Positions 33,101 to 42,676 of a stretch of 64,000 bases of DNA are shown piece after piece. The position numbers and the translations under genes are program-made. This DNA is from Asparagopsis taxiformis (taxonomy: Eukaryota > Rhodophyta > Florideophyceae > Bonnemaisoniales > Bonnemaisoniaceae), in NCBI GenBank assembly GCA_030407315.1, contig JALQPE010001715.1, positions 1 through 64,000 on the forward strand. The letters are read 5' to 3'. Each line of letters opens with the position of its first letter. Position 1 is the stretch's first letter. The notes beneath the pieces are model-generated. The model did no database searches. It was not told where the DNA came from and worked only from the letters and a program-made list of their open reading frames with translations.

Positions 33101-34128
33101 ACCAGGAATTGTTTCGGTACTTTTTGGGAACGTGGGAGGGGGAGGAGGTGCACAAGGACCCTGGGAACCGGCAGCTGTGGAGTCCCATTGTCAATACTGG
33201 GGACGATGAAACAGATGAGAAGAACCGGAATGAGGGGAGGGCTCGCTTCACGTCTACGCGCCACTGCCTGGTTGACTATGCCGAGAACGATGAGACGCAT
33301 ATCGACCGGTTCAAGTTTGTGACGCGGCGAGCCCTGCTGGATGTGTGGTTGGGAATCCTTGTCCGGCTGATAGGGCTGGAGGAGTGCGGTTTACCGGGAG
33401 AAAAACTTGTCATGCCGGCATCTGGGGGACGGTTTTTGATAACGGGAAAGGGGTGTCCTCGGCAGGTCCCACACAATGATTTCCCTGTTCCTCCTCGCGA
33501 CCGCAAAGATCAACTTCCGGGTTACTTTGTTATTGCCAACGGAGATGACCCATTCCCTATCTGGGTGTGTCCAGGGTCCCACAAGTACGTCTTTTCCAAA
33601 GCGCTGGAATTAGATATGTACGCCAAGACGATGAAGCTGAAGAAGGTAATCGTTCCGCCACGTTCAGTCTTCATCGGTCACGGCCATGTACAACATGCCG
33701 GGGCAGGGCATGTCGACAGAGTTGTGTCACACACGACAACGAGGTATCACACGTATTTCAGGAATGCGTCGTATCCGATTCCCGACAATGTTTCGTTTGG
33801 TTTCATCAGGCGGTTGGGATTCGAAGAAGAAGTAATCGCCAATGCTCCGCGCCGGTCTGCCAGGCAAAGTCAACCGGCACCTGTCAATGTTCGCCACAAG
33901 ACAGTTGTTCCCATCCCGGTCAAGAAAGATCGTAGGCCGAAGACAGGGCAACTCGGAATCATGCGGATGAAGACGACAGAAGCTCCCAAGAAGAGAACCC
34001 TCACACCGGGTCAAAAATTCTTCTTGAGCTATTCAACTCCACAGTTGCCGATAACGCCTAACGCTATTCTGCCGGGAGATCCTGAATATAGTGAGGACGA
34101 AGAGGAAGAACAATTTTCCGACGGCTAG
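30166..34128 (+). CDS. ParB-like domain fused to a 2-oxoglutarate/Fe(II) dioxygenase-like fold (1,320 aa)
   Basis: Single exon. The start is set at ATG 30,166 in a strong context (AACCATGGCG); the frame stays open upstream to 30,046. Residues about 165-205 hold three SGGTKxPARS repeats. Residues about 234-430 resemble the ParB/sulfiredoxin fold: LRDVKEDHVEDLRNNMLAVG, then VTVIDGLHRLNAM (compare V-D-G-x-R-R), then LQPHEIIHKSAESN. A basic segment (about 620-660) and an acidic low-complexity linker follow. The C-terminal fold has QVPHNDF (His1103-x-Asp1105), GYFVIA, CPGSHK, VPPRSVFIGHGHVQHAGAGH (His1177) and Arg1193, the His-x-Asp/His/Arg set and order of 2OG oxygenases. The substrate is unknown; a nucleic-acid base or element DNA is a guess based on context. 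It is the only long gene of element B and lies between same-strand palindromic modules. Both domain calls are by motif reading. Confidence 0.85.
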   Translation: MADTHFSSLFSTVCGDQVSASAESRGLKRGVDVDLFADVDGAAVHIGTASVSTAGGDVGLPRTLHNHKLPETDEADYIVVRNIATKDKFKDLPFPYMFDGAEGPPETMGGAYAAAFYPWDTRMMRPAAEDGPSDIRTPAAASNFNAATNQASSGRMPSTGPAGEITGSGGTKHPARSVPVSGGTKRPARSARPSSGGTKHPARSNVTEATTQDVTEVDDEPEVAESIREQQGTQITVPKFVTSDYVGEGATVLVRQLVEPAVTLRDVKEDHVEDLRNNMLAVGYVSSSRITVTVLRSQNTHLSADTRLFQNGKFHANANVTVIDGLHRLNAMHSIADDFTRLTRMHRTKLPQDANRLRWVTQPLDVYYLRRKDDSDLQPHEIIHKSAESNHTTGTQLTERSLVRILSSIQQFIRTIAVANNVENAGDLRESDVIRTLFEAQFMGMMNSTNTARRWTRLAIATLKHPVLDEVLRELNNSERRNEIGITHLDHKIVRELLEENFVFVLRGLSEYLNPAHGGRPDGRFDVNDFYTYVRRVTAIANSLYAAYGRPKSIMRKSFLSTEMAIGSVKQPKELQWHLTNAIAMYRGDDRSSEVRMRRRTTRLQDLETNLKEFFNPTLKKKTKARRKRRPSAANVRLTHKKQRNVEHEPASHGIRRRSQRLRSTGSTRLEEEEPVVVQQSAGEEEQAVVDKPTDQQQATASGDEVDEDSARSPDSAVEIVPQDNQRAGATPSNQESVHTASDEEDKQGADVGQVESKGVREVTITFTVPEGVEVDEDGYIVRDSPSEHDLLFDDRMPSLPDDFEVKDRAEGHHLAQRPADVIASVRVGCLPPIELRLLLESVEIDEEGREVRYLKQVAMDPVFEGLHIPEQHRARHLVFEIDTIYPMFFAAWKMAAKAMCEPTSTFLPSRLDFAQVARMSTSWKDSYEAGTGMAYFHNCRTEINERGYTVMHNFADVSYLDASDKFPFDLGLMEEIPNQELFRYFLGTWEGEEVHKDPGNRQLWSPIVNTGDDETDEKNRNEGRARFTSTRHCLVDYAENDETHIDRFKFVTRRALLDVWLGILVRLIGLEECGLPGEKLVMPASGGRFLITGKGCPRQVPHNDFPVPPRDRKDQLPGYFVIANGDDPFPIWVCPGSHKYVFSKALELDMYAKTMKLKKVIVPPRSVFIGHGHVQHAGAGHVDRVVSHTTTRYHTYFRNASYPIPDNVSFGFIRRLGFEEEVIANAPRRSARQSQPAPVNVRHKTVVPIPVKKDRRPKTGQLGIMRMKTTEAPKKRTLTPGQKFFLSYSTPQLPITPNAILPGDPEYSEDEEEEQFSDG

Positions 34129-34400
34129 ATAGCTTAACAACTACTACTTTGGTAAACAATTATCGAGAATATAATCATCTCCTTTATCACTTCCAATCTA
34201 TGAACCTAGTATAATGTACTTCCGTTCCATGCTTTCAAACTAGATTGTCCATTCCCTCGTGGGTTGGAGCATGATTTCCAGGACGATTCCCTCACATCTC
34301 TAGACTCGATGGTCTATGGTAGAAATAGCAGAACAATTGGGTTTGTACGTGCTTCATCGCCTACTTGCTTCCGGTAATGGGTGGACGTGCACGATACACG

Positions 34401-35430
34401 ATCAACCTGAAATGGACGTCCGGTGGATGTCCAGCTCAGATGCATTGCTGGCCAGCCCAGAAACTCTACAATTCAGGGCAGAAAAAAATATTGCAAAAAA
34501 CATCGATTTGGGCGGTCGATTGTGCCGTACGGCACACCCCCATCTCAAAAACATGTTCACATGTGCATGTTTTTGAGAATAGCCCAAATTTTAATTCAAA
34601 TCAGGGTGTCTAATTTGGCCACAACGGCCCCAGGAACCGGCCGCCGCCCCGAGCGGGGCCATCACTGGCTTCTGTAAGCACTAACTGTAAGCCAAAATCG
34701 CGTCTTACGAAGGTTCGATTCCAGGCTTGAAGCCTAAGTTATGCTTGGGTGACATCTTTTTCCCTGTTTCATCATGGTCCCGCCTTACTCCCTCAACACA
34801 AACACTACTCACCTATCACGTTACTCATATTCCGTGTACTTTGTATTAGTAGTGAACCCGCTGGCTTAGTTTCTGCAATGCGTGGATGTAGGCAGCACAC
34901 GACCAACCTGAAATGGACGTCCGGTGGATGTCCAGCTCAGATGCACTGCTGGCCAGCCCAGAAATTCTAAAATTTCGGGCACAAAAAATCTTGCAAAAAT
35001 CAACGATTTGGGCGGTCGATTGTGCCGTACGGCACACCCCCATCTCAAAAACATGTTCACATGTGCATGTTTTTGAGAATAGCCCAAATTTTAATTCAAA
35101 TCAGGGTGTCTAATTTGGCCACAACGGCCCCAGGAACCGACCGCCGGCCCCGATCGGGGGCTATCACTGGCGTCTGTAAGCACCAACTGTAAGCCGGAGC
35201 CGGCTGCCGCCCCGATCGGGGCTATCACTGGCTTCTATTAGCACCAACTGTAAGCCAAAATCGCGTCTCACGAAGGGTCGATTTCAGGCTCAACACGTCA
35301 GGGAAAGGTCTTGGTCCTTGTTTCATCATGGTCCCGCCCCACCCTCTCGCGACCAACCTGAAATGGACGTCCGGTGGATGTCCAGCTCGATTGCATTGCT
35401 GGCCAGCCCAGAAATTCTAAAATTTCCGAA
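34401..35430 (+). repeat. Palindromic modules downstream of the ParB/2OG gene
   Basis: Copies begin at about 34,410 and 34,905, with a partial one at about 35,355, in the same orientation as those upstream. A short piece (CCGCCCCGATCGGGGCTATC) is duplicated at about 35,140 and 35,205. Positions 34,129-34,400 between the gene and the modules show nothing. Confidence 0.85.
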
Positions 35431-37040
35431 AAATCAATTTGGTGGCCCAGCATCTCCTGTGCCGAAAATTCCCGCACTCACTTCTGATATACGTCTAGAC
35501 TTGTTTCCCACTTGTACGCATCAGGGAAGGCGTCACGGAAGGTTGACACTACGCTACTTGTGTACCGCGTCGTCTGAAATAGCGAGTAGTGTTTGTTGTA
35601 TAGTTGTGGAGTATGCGTCTAGTGGTTTGTAAAGCTTGCAGAACGGGATAGGGATGTGGGTGGCCCTATTTTATGAATACATGAGTACCAATATTCAGGG
35701 TTGACAAAGCGGAAAGGCATAGGCTCATACATGTTTGAGATTGCATAGTAGAGAAAATATTTTCATCGAAATTTACATGGAGCTGATGGAGGTTTTAAGG
35801 ATGAGGTATGAGAGGAAGAAAATTCTTCTGTGGTATGAGGATGTGTTCTGTGGGGGGATGGAATCTTGGGATGGTACAGGGGGAGGTGGAAATGTACGGA
35901 GTGCGGGTTTAGAATGGATTGTGATTCGGAGAGGAGTGCCGACAAGCATATTATGGGGATTGGGGAGACGCTGCGGGGTGTTGGGGTAGTGAGGGCGGAG
36001 GAGGTGTTTAGGTGGGACCGTAGGAGGGTGCGGTTGAAGGCGCCGAGAGGAGGGGTTTTTAGGAAAGTGAGGAGAAAGAAGGGGAGGGGGTGGCGTCTGT
36101 TCTGGCTGTGGTGAGTGGGGATGTGATGGAGAAGAAGGGGTTTATTGTATTTGGGGAGGGAGGGGAGTGGGAGGAAGGGTGCGAAGTGGGGGGTTGATAT
36201 GTGTTTCAGAGCGGGGAGGTTTCTGGGGATACGGCGGGGGAGCCACCCCGCAGTGCGGGAGCGTGGGCCGGTGGTGGTGGTGTATACGGTATCGAAGATG
36301 CGGATGGCGTGGGGGCATGGAGCAGCTGAGGGAGGGAGGGGTGGAGCAGGTCGGGTACGGGATGGGGAGTGAGAGGTTTTGGAAGAGTAAGCTGCAGGGG
36401 AAGTTTGTGTAGAGGGCGAAGGAGAGGGGTTGAGGGTAGAGGAGAGAGGGTACTGAAGAACAATACGTTTCAAAGGTGATGGGGGAGAGCATGGTCGAGG
36501 AGATAGGGGGTGTTTTGCTCTATTCTGAGGTAGTATGAGGACTGGTTATACGAAATCTGTACGGTAGAGCAGAAAAGTAGGTATGGAATGGAGGTGTGCA
36601 CCGTGGAAGCGGGGATAGGTATCTGAAAATGCGTGCTAGAGTGGTATTGGGGGTGTTTGAGGTACAGTACGGGGGAGGTGAGCACCAACAGGAAGGGGGT
36701 GTGAGCGAGAGGATGAAAAAATTAAAGACGAAATTGGAGTCGACCGACAAGGAAAAATAGAGTGGTCGCCGTGATGGATGCGGACATCCATGTCGAGCAC
36801 GGCGGCAGAAATTTCTGGGGTCGAAATTTTTGAATTTCTGAACCGGCGCCCGTCCTAGGTGGACATAGACATGGCGGAAGTCCATCCCGAGGGGGACATC
36901 CGTGGTACTAGAAACATTGAATGTCGCCCTAGTAATACTAGACGTACTAGACCGCATGGACGTCCAGTTCTAGGCGGACATCCAAAAATACTGGAGAACA
37001 TGGACGTCCGCCTAGTAATACTAGGTGTACTAGAGGTTGT
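35431..37040. repeat. Right subterminal region of element B, shared with copy C
   Basis: This 1.6-kb stretch is repeated, inverted, at 62,387-64,000. It contains block X, a strongly purine-rich segment on the plus strand (35,760-36,730), and near the terminus GGACGTCC and CTAGTAC/TACTAG words. The Pro-rich frame on the minus strand (36,473-35,763) is a product of the purine bias. Confidence 0.8.
35735..36114 (+). pseudogene. Possible remnant of a Cys-rich element protein
   Basis: Two overlapping plus-strand frames join by a frame change near 35,880. The first has LMEVLRMRYERKKILLWYED. The second has WKCTECGFRMDCDSERSADK, a CxxC pair that could start a zinc knuckle, then a basic tail (KVRRKKGRG). 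The equivalent part of copy C (about 63,280-63,660, minus strand) keeps the first piece but has its own stops. The function is unknown and the call is weak, because the purine-rich strand gives long frames by chance. Confidence 0.25.
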
Positions 37041-37073
37041 GGACGTCCGCGTCCATTTCCGAGAACACAGACG
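37041..37073 (-). repeat. Right terminal inverted repeat of element B
   Basis: Reverse complement of the left terminus with two differences, followed by the GT duplicate (37,074-37,075) and then pol coding sequence. Confidence 0.85.
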
Positions 37074-40000
37074 GTGATGAAGGGTAAAGGGGGGTGGTGG
37101 TCGACTTAGTATCAAGTCAAATGGAGTAGTTCCCGTTGTGCGGTGCACATGCGTGTTATACGCGTAAGTTAGCGCCGATGCGTAGACGTCCCAATCAGTT
37201 TGGTTTTCGTTGACATAATTCCTCAGCATATTGAGTAAGGTTCGATTGTATCGTTCCACTTGACCGTTCGTCTGAGGGTGGTACGCTGTGGTGAACAGGT
37301 TTCTCGTACCGAGTTGTAGGCAAACCGCCTGGAAGAGTTTAGATGCGAACTGAGGACCATTATCGGACAATATCGTCTTGGGTGGTCCATACTTGAACAC
37401 CCAGTGGGTACAGAAAGCTACCGACACATGGTATGCAGTTATGCTCCGCAACGGGACGACTTGAGTCAGCTTTGTGAAACGGCAGGTCATCACCAACAAA
37501 TGCAGGTTGCCTTTCCTAGTCCTTGGCAGAGGACCTAGCAAGTCTATTGCTACCTCTTCCAATGGCGCCTTGGCTGGGAACAACTTCAAGTAGTTGGTAT
37601 GCCTGCGTAACTGCAGACGATTTCGAGCGCAAGCTCTACAACGTTCGATTGTTGCGTTGATGTCAGCTGCCATAGCCGGCCAGTAGTACGTGAGACGCAT
37701 GGTCTCGTACATCCGGTTTTGTCCGGGGTGTCCGGCTAGTAGGCCTTCGTGACACATAGTCAATAGTCTTTGACGAAGAGTCTTTGGGACTACGATCTGG
37801 GATGCACCATCCAACTTCGACTTACGTCGTAGTACTCCGTCCTCGTCCTCGCTGAAGCTAGTCTTCCTCTTCTGGGTAGCGTGTACCCTCTGACATAATT
37901 CATCAAGTGCTTGTTCCTCAAGCCATTCACTTAGTGTGATAGGGTCAAGGGTGTCGACCCGAGGATGTGTTGTCAGTATGACATTTTCTCTTCGTTTGAG
38001 TATGCTATCCTCTTCCGACCGCGCGACATAAAAGTCGAAGAACCACGGTTCGTCCTGTCCCTCTGGTAAGGGTGGTGATGCTTCATCGACGACCAACAGT
38101 GTTGGTATCTCATCATCCACCGGTCGGGGGTCTCCACCTTGCGTCGGTATTCTTGACATAGCGTCAGGGAGCTGGTGTACCCGCCCGGGTCTGTACACAA
38201 TCGTGTAGTCGAACTCTGATAGGCGTAAGCGCCATCTGCATAACCTCCCAGAAGGGTCGTTGATGTTCATCAACCATCGGAGTGCGTTATGGTCGGAGCG
38301 GACCACGAACCTTGTTTGTTCCAAGTAAGGTCGAAGGGTCGTAACGGCCCAGACCACTGCGAGGCATTCGCGTTCGGTTGGGGAGTACCCTCTTTCAGCC
38401 TTGTTCAAGGTGCGGGACCAATACCCAACAGGAAGGTATTCCTTATCTTCCTGCTCTTGCAGTAATGCGCACCCAATCTGGTATGCCGATGCGTCAGTGT
38501 CGACGATGTAGGGTTTACCTAGCTTGGGTAGTACTAGGACTGGTGGGTTCACCAACACTGCTTTGAGTGATTCAAAGGCACGACGTTGCTCATCATTGGG
38601 AGGTACCTTACCGAAGTCTGTAAGGCTTTCCTTCGTCAACATCGCGTTGAGTGGGTGTGCTATCTGCGCATAGCCCTTCACAAACTTTCGGAATACTCCG
38701 CAGCTTCCTAGGAAGGAACGCATTTGCGTTGGGGTAGTAGGGAACGATGCCTTTGATATTGCTTCAGTTGCATTTTGAGCAATGGCGAGTTTGCCAGGCA
38801 TGACGACATGCCCAAGGTAACCAACCTTCGACTGGAAGAACTGGCATTTAGCCAACTTGAGGGTCACCCCTGCTTCTTTGAGAAGCTTAAGGACATGGTC
38901 CACTTGCTGGACGTGCTCCTTCTCTGATCTAGAGAACACAATGACATCATCGAGATAGATTAGACATGACTGCCATCTGACACTGCTCAGTATTATATCA
39001 ACTGCTCGTTGAAACGTGGCGGGGGCGTTCTTGAGCCCAAACGGTAATCGTTTGAATCGGTAAGTCCCGAGATGTGACGTGAATGCCGTCTTATCCCTAT
39101 CTTCAGGGGCAACTGGGATTTGCCAGTATCCGGAATTGCAATCTAGTGTCGTGAATACACGAGCATCACCCAAGGAGTCGATGCAGTCATCCATCCTTGG
39201 GAGCGGATAAGCATCCGAGACAGTTATGTCATTTAGACGTCGGTAGTCTACGCAAAAACGCAACTTTCCATCCTTTTTGGGTACTAGGACAACGGGGCTC
39301 GCCCATTCTGAATTCGAGGGTTCTATCACCCCTTTCTCCAGCATGGAGTGGATTTCCTGGCTAGCCAGTTCTCTCCGTGCGGGACCCATCCTGTACGGTT
39401 GCTTTCGTGCAGGCCGACTGCCTTCCTTAACATCAATCCGATGTTCAGTGGCTTTGATGTCCCCTAGGGATCCATCCCACATTTTTTCATGTTCTATGAG
39501 CATCCGAAGTATATCTTGCTTAAAGTTAGGATCCTTGAGATGATCAAGTGACACCTGGTCACGCCAGTCCGTCTTTGCGACTTCGGAGTTCTTTCCTACA
39601 GCTGACGTACCAAGCTTTTTGGTATTGAGGTGGCCCCCATCTAGAGGAATTTGTTCTTCTTCCACATTCGTGTGTGTTACTCCTGGGTGATGTTCACCTT
39701 GTATTTTGTGTACAACATTGACTTGTTGTCTGTCATCGTTACGTTGATTTCGTTGCTTAATAAAACTATCCTTGGTCAAGGATATGGTTCGACTATTGAG
39801 GGTCGAAGCTCGTTGGGCATAACCAAGAACTGCTCCCTTTGGGAGATATCGTGGTTCATGACCGAAATTGGTAAGTATAACTGGGAAAACCCGTTTCGGA
39901 ATAACTTCCGTTAAGCCGTTGGGCATAAGCAATTTATGCTTGATGAACAACCGTTCCTTTGGTTCGATCAAGCTCAACCCGCCGCCAAGGCAAACGACTT

Positions 40001-40697
40001 CTGCCATACCCTGGCTCATCGCGGGGATGTTGACTCCCTTTGCTAAGCGCAATCGATGATCGACTTGATCAAGACAAATATCAGGCGACGTTTTGCTCTC
40101 GTGAGTGTAAGACACAACAGACGAACGGTCTTTATTATCATTACTGATTACCAGTATGGCAATAGAGCCACCCTTATTGATATCTATTCTCTGGGCACGG
40201 CATCTAATTGCATCCACGTGATTGTTCATCACTCCTGTTCCCAGGATAACTGGCACTGCCAGCTTAGGCGCAACGAAGAAGTCTTCGCAAAGGAACTTGC
40301 TTCCGAGTTGTACAGTCAACGAAACCCTTCCGGTAATCCTTAGGGAGTTACCATTGGCGTCTGCTAACTGCGGGGCATCCCCATGTGACACGGCAAGCTG
40401 TCTCCACCCTTCTGGCAAGTAAGCCTCATGGATGACCGACGGGCCTGAGCCTGTATCCATAACCATGCGGATGGGTGTTAGAGACGAACTGTCGAGACCG
40501 AGCGAGCCTATGATCACATAGTGTGCGGCCTTTAACAGGAACGAAGCTTGATGCTTCTTGGTGTTCCTGGTTCTAGAACCTTTTTGATCCCTGATCCGGG
40601 ATGGTGTCTGGGAGATAGAATCTCCCTCTGGAGGTGGCTCCGGTGGAATATCCACTTGGCACGCACGTTGCCGAACCTCCTGGCGGGAATGCGACAC
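37074..40697 (-). CDS. pol: Ty3/gypsy pol, 5' segment: protease, reverse transcriptase, RNase H, integrase core
   Basis: About 1,208 codons to the junction; the frame runs on by chance to 36,855 inside element B. Numbering is from GTG 40,697, but the frame is open upstream and overlaps the gag end, so pol is probably made by a -1 frameshift rather than from its own start. Motifs in order: aspartic protease VMDTGSG (about 80), RT with PLPRMDDC and YLDD (Asp about 582), RNase H VDTDAS (about 730), integrase zinc finger with HPGQNRMYE and CRACARN (about 980-1,020), and integrase core Asp (VAIDLLGPL), Asp (LSDNGPQF) and Glu (NGQVERYN) between about 1,050 and 1,150. All catalytic residues are present and the frame has no stop, so the element was young when element B split it. 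Confidence 0.93.
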
Positions 40698-40711
40698 CTC
40701 ATTCCCCCCCT

Positions 40712-42676
40712 CTAGTTTTCCGACGAACTGTCGGTGGATTCGTCCGAAGTATCCAAGGCTGCTTGAGCCAATTCTTCTGCCATCGAAGAACCTACATCGG
40801 GATGATGCATAGACATCGGGGCCTTGCCCGTAGTTTGCCGAGAAAGGATTGGAACGCCGCCCTCGTTGGCGAATGCAACAACTTTATCGTTGCGACGGTT
40901 ACGATGCAAAATTGCCTTCGGGGCGTTCTGCTTACTGGTGAAGCGGTTCGTTCGTCTCTCTTGACGGCGCATAACCTGTTCAGGTTCTTGTTGATACGCG
41001 TAATTTGCAAAGCCAAAATACAATCCCACTTTGCGTGGTAGGTATGGGCATGTGTACAGGATGTGACCTAGTTGCCGACATCCGGAACATCGCCAGTTCA
41101 CGGCACCAGATGGTATCATTGACTCCGCAAGCCGGATATGCTCCTGCGTCAAGGATGGTATGTCTAAGGGTGTGCTCCACTCCTCCTTTATGAAAGGTTT
41201 AGCGGGCGGCTGTTCGTTTCCACTTGCTGGAGGTAACGCAAGTAATGACGGGGTACTGCCCCACCCCACTTGGAGGGATTCTGTCGCTGGGACAGTTGCA
41301 AGTAATGCTTTGCGTTTGCGATCAGCAATCTCCCGAGTTGGGTATACCTTCGGCTTTTGTGCCCTTGGGTTTATTGCTCTAAGAGAGTCACCAAGACCCT
41401 TCGCAAGGTTACGTACTGTGAGGAAGTCATCTCCCCCTGAACGGGTAAACGTGACACGAACTGTGTCCTTTACCCCAGGCTGTAGCCCTTTGAGGTAATA
41501 GTTTACCAGATCCCGCTCGGAGAAGACATTGGCACACAAGAGTGCTGCGTCTTGTAGGCGGTCGGCATACTCTGCCTCGTCCTCATAAGGCTCTTGCTTG
41601 ATGCGCGTCACTGCGTCATAAGCATCGGACAAGACGTTGTCAGTTGCGTATCGCAACAATAAAGCATGGACTGCTTGAGGCCAAGTCATCTCGCGATTAA
41701 GCTGGTTCAGCAGTTTCCTCTTCCTGCTCTCTGCAGCAATGAACTTCTGCGGTTCGCCCTCAAGGAAGTACTTGAGCAGTTTGGTAGCATGACCTTCGGA
41801 AACTCCGCACGAGTTACATGCGTCCTGAAATTCCGCGAGGAACCTCAGGATATCGATGGGTTGCGTCCCATCGAACGATGTCAGAGAGACATTAAAGTTC
41901 CGGATTTTCTCCGCCAGCTTATACAAGCTTTTGGACTTAGCATCCGGTCCAGTTGTCGATATTGACATATCTCTTAATCGGTAGTACCGGTACGATACCA
42001 CCCGATCGAAAGCTGGTTCACGAGCCGTAAGTGGCTCTAAGCCTGGCTCGGGCGGTCCTTCACCATCATCCTCAAACGGTTTGTCGGGTAATAATCCCAT
42101 GCCGGAAGATGGCTGGATCCTTACTGGATTTCTGTCCGAGCCGGAATGAGAAGCATTCTCAACCAAGGCGTCTATTCGTTGAGACAAGCGCCGAGTGTTT
42201 TCGGCCATTTCCTCGAGCTGAATTGCTCTTTCGGCTGTCCTGCTTTCAGGATGAAGGGAAAAAGGTGTGGAGCTTGGTACTCCTGAGACATTACGCTGTT
42301 GCAACTCATGTACCTGAGTCTCTAGGTAGGAAACCCGCTGGTGGAAATCACTCTTGATCTTCTTCCATGCTTCGGAGAGAAAGTCAACTTGGATTTCATC
42401 CATGATGTCACGGCATAACGCCTCTAGCTTGGGCTCCAGCTGTTCGATGGTGGACGATACTGTCGACTGGACAATGTCCGTTTTACGATTTCGTATCGTC
42501 TCTTCTACGACTGAGCTAAACTCAGTTTTAAATGTGGTCATCTTCTCGGTGAATATTTGGTCGGCACTTTCGTGCAGCGCTCTCAAGGCGGCTCCGCCTT
42601 CCGCGAATAACTCCGCATCGGAAGTGTCGCTTCCAGACTCTGCACCAGAGTGACCAGGAGAATTTCTCTGCGGCAT
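40712..42676 (-). CDS. gag: Ty3/gypsy gag (654 aa)
   Basis: The start is set at ATG 42,676 (MPQRNSPGHS); the frame also runs upstream to 42,829 without a better ATG. A Ser/Asp-rich N-terminus is followed by a coiled-coil region, a retrotransposon capsid domain (around ILRFLAEFQDACNSCGVSEG to DRLQDAALLCANVFSERDLV) and a CCHC zinc knuckle CSGCRQLGHILYTC (about 530-545, nucleotides 41,055-41,095) that binds the element RNA. The C-terminus is Ser/Asp-rich. The stop TAG (40,714-40,712) follows GGAAAAC. The -1 frame, which is pol, is open well upstream of it, giving a gag/pol overlap of at least 90 nt. Confidence 0.9.
   Translation of the reverse strand: MPQRNSPGHSGAESGSDTSDAELFAEGGAALRALHESADQIFTEKMTTFKTEFSSVVEETIRNRKTDIVQSTVSSTIEQLEPKLEALCRDIMDEIQVDFLSEAWKKIKSDFHQRVSYLETQVHELQQRNVSGVPSSTPFSLHPESRTAERAIQLEEMAENTRRLSQRIDALVENASHSGSDRNPVRIQPSSGMGLLPDKPFEDDGEGPPEPGLEPLTAREPAFDRVVSYRYYRLRDMSISTTGPDAKSKSLYKLAEKIRNFNVSLTSFDGTQPIDILRFLAEFQDACNSCGVSEGHATKLLKYFLEGEPQKFIAAESRKRKLLNQLNREMTWPQAVHALLLRYATDNVLSDAYDAVTRIKQEPYEDEAEYADRLQDAALLCANVFSERDLVNYYLKGLQPGVKDTVRVTFTRSGGDDFLTVRNLAKGLGDSLRAINPRAQKPKVYPTREIADRKRKALLATVPATESLQVGWGSTPSLLALPPASGNEQPPAKPFIKEEWSTPLDIPSLTQEHIRLAESMIPSGAVNWRCSGCRQLGHILYTCPYLPRKVGLYFGFANYAYQQEPEQVMRRQERRTNRFTSKQNAPKAILHRNRRNDKVVAFANEGGVPILSRQTTGKAPMSMHHPDVGSSMAEELAQAALDTSDESTDSSSEN

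Larger units (their letters stand above)
19334..37073. mobile_element. Giant TIR transposon B (17.74 kb) carrying a ParB-like/2OG-dioxygenase gene
   Basis: The left end starts CGTCTGTGTTTTCGGAAGTG and the right end, read inward on the minus strand, starts CGTCTGTGTTCTCGGAAATG; both go on to GACGCGGACGTCC (about 33 bp with 2 differences). GT precedes the left end (19,332-19,333) and follows the right end (37,074-37,075), consistent with a 2-bp target duplication. Removing the element with one GT joins the pol halves in frame. The only long gene is at 30,166-34,128. The rest is minisatellites, degenerate tandem repeats, a 1.6-kb inverted repeat and dispersed palindromic modules. Subterminal repeats and a short duplication recall CACTA elements, but the ends are not CACTA and no transposase is visible. 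Confidence 0.8.

Noticed and set aside
35763..36492. Pro/Ser-rich minus-strand frames of 116-236 codons
   Set aside because: The strand is almost pure pyrimidine, so stop codons are rare by composition. No domain is seen, and frames exist in all three phases.
36855..37073. Extension of the pol frame past 37,074
   Set aside because: The sequence belongs to the terminus of element B (identical in copy C), so these codons are not gypsy pol.
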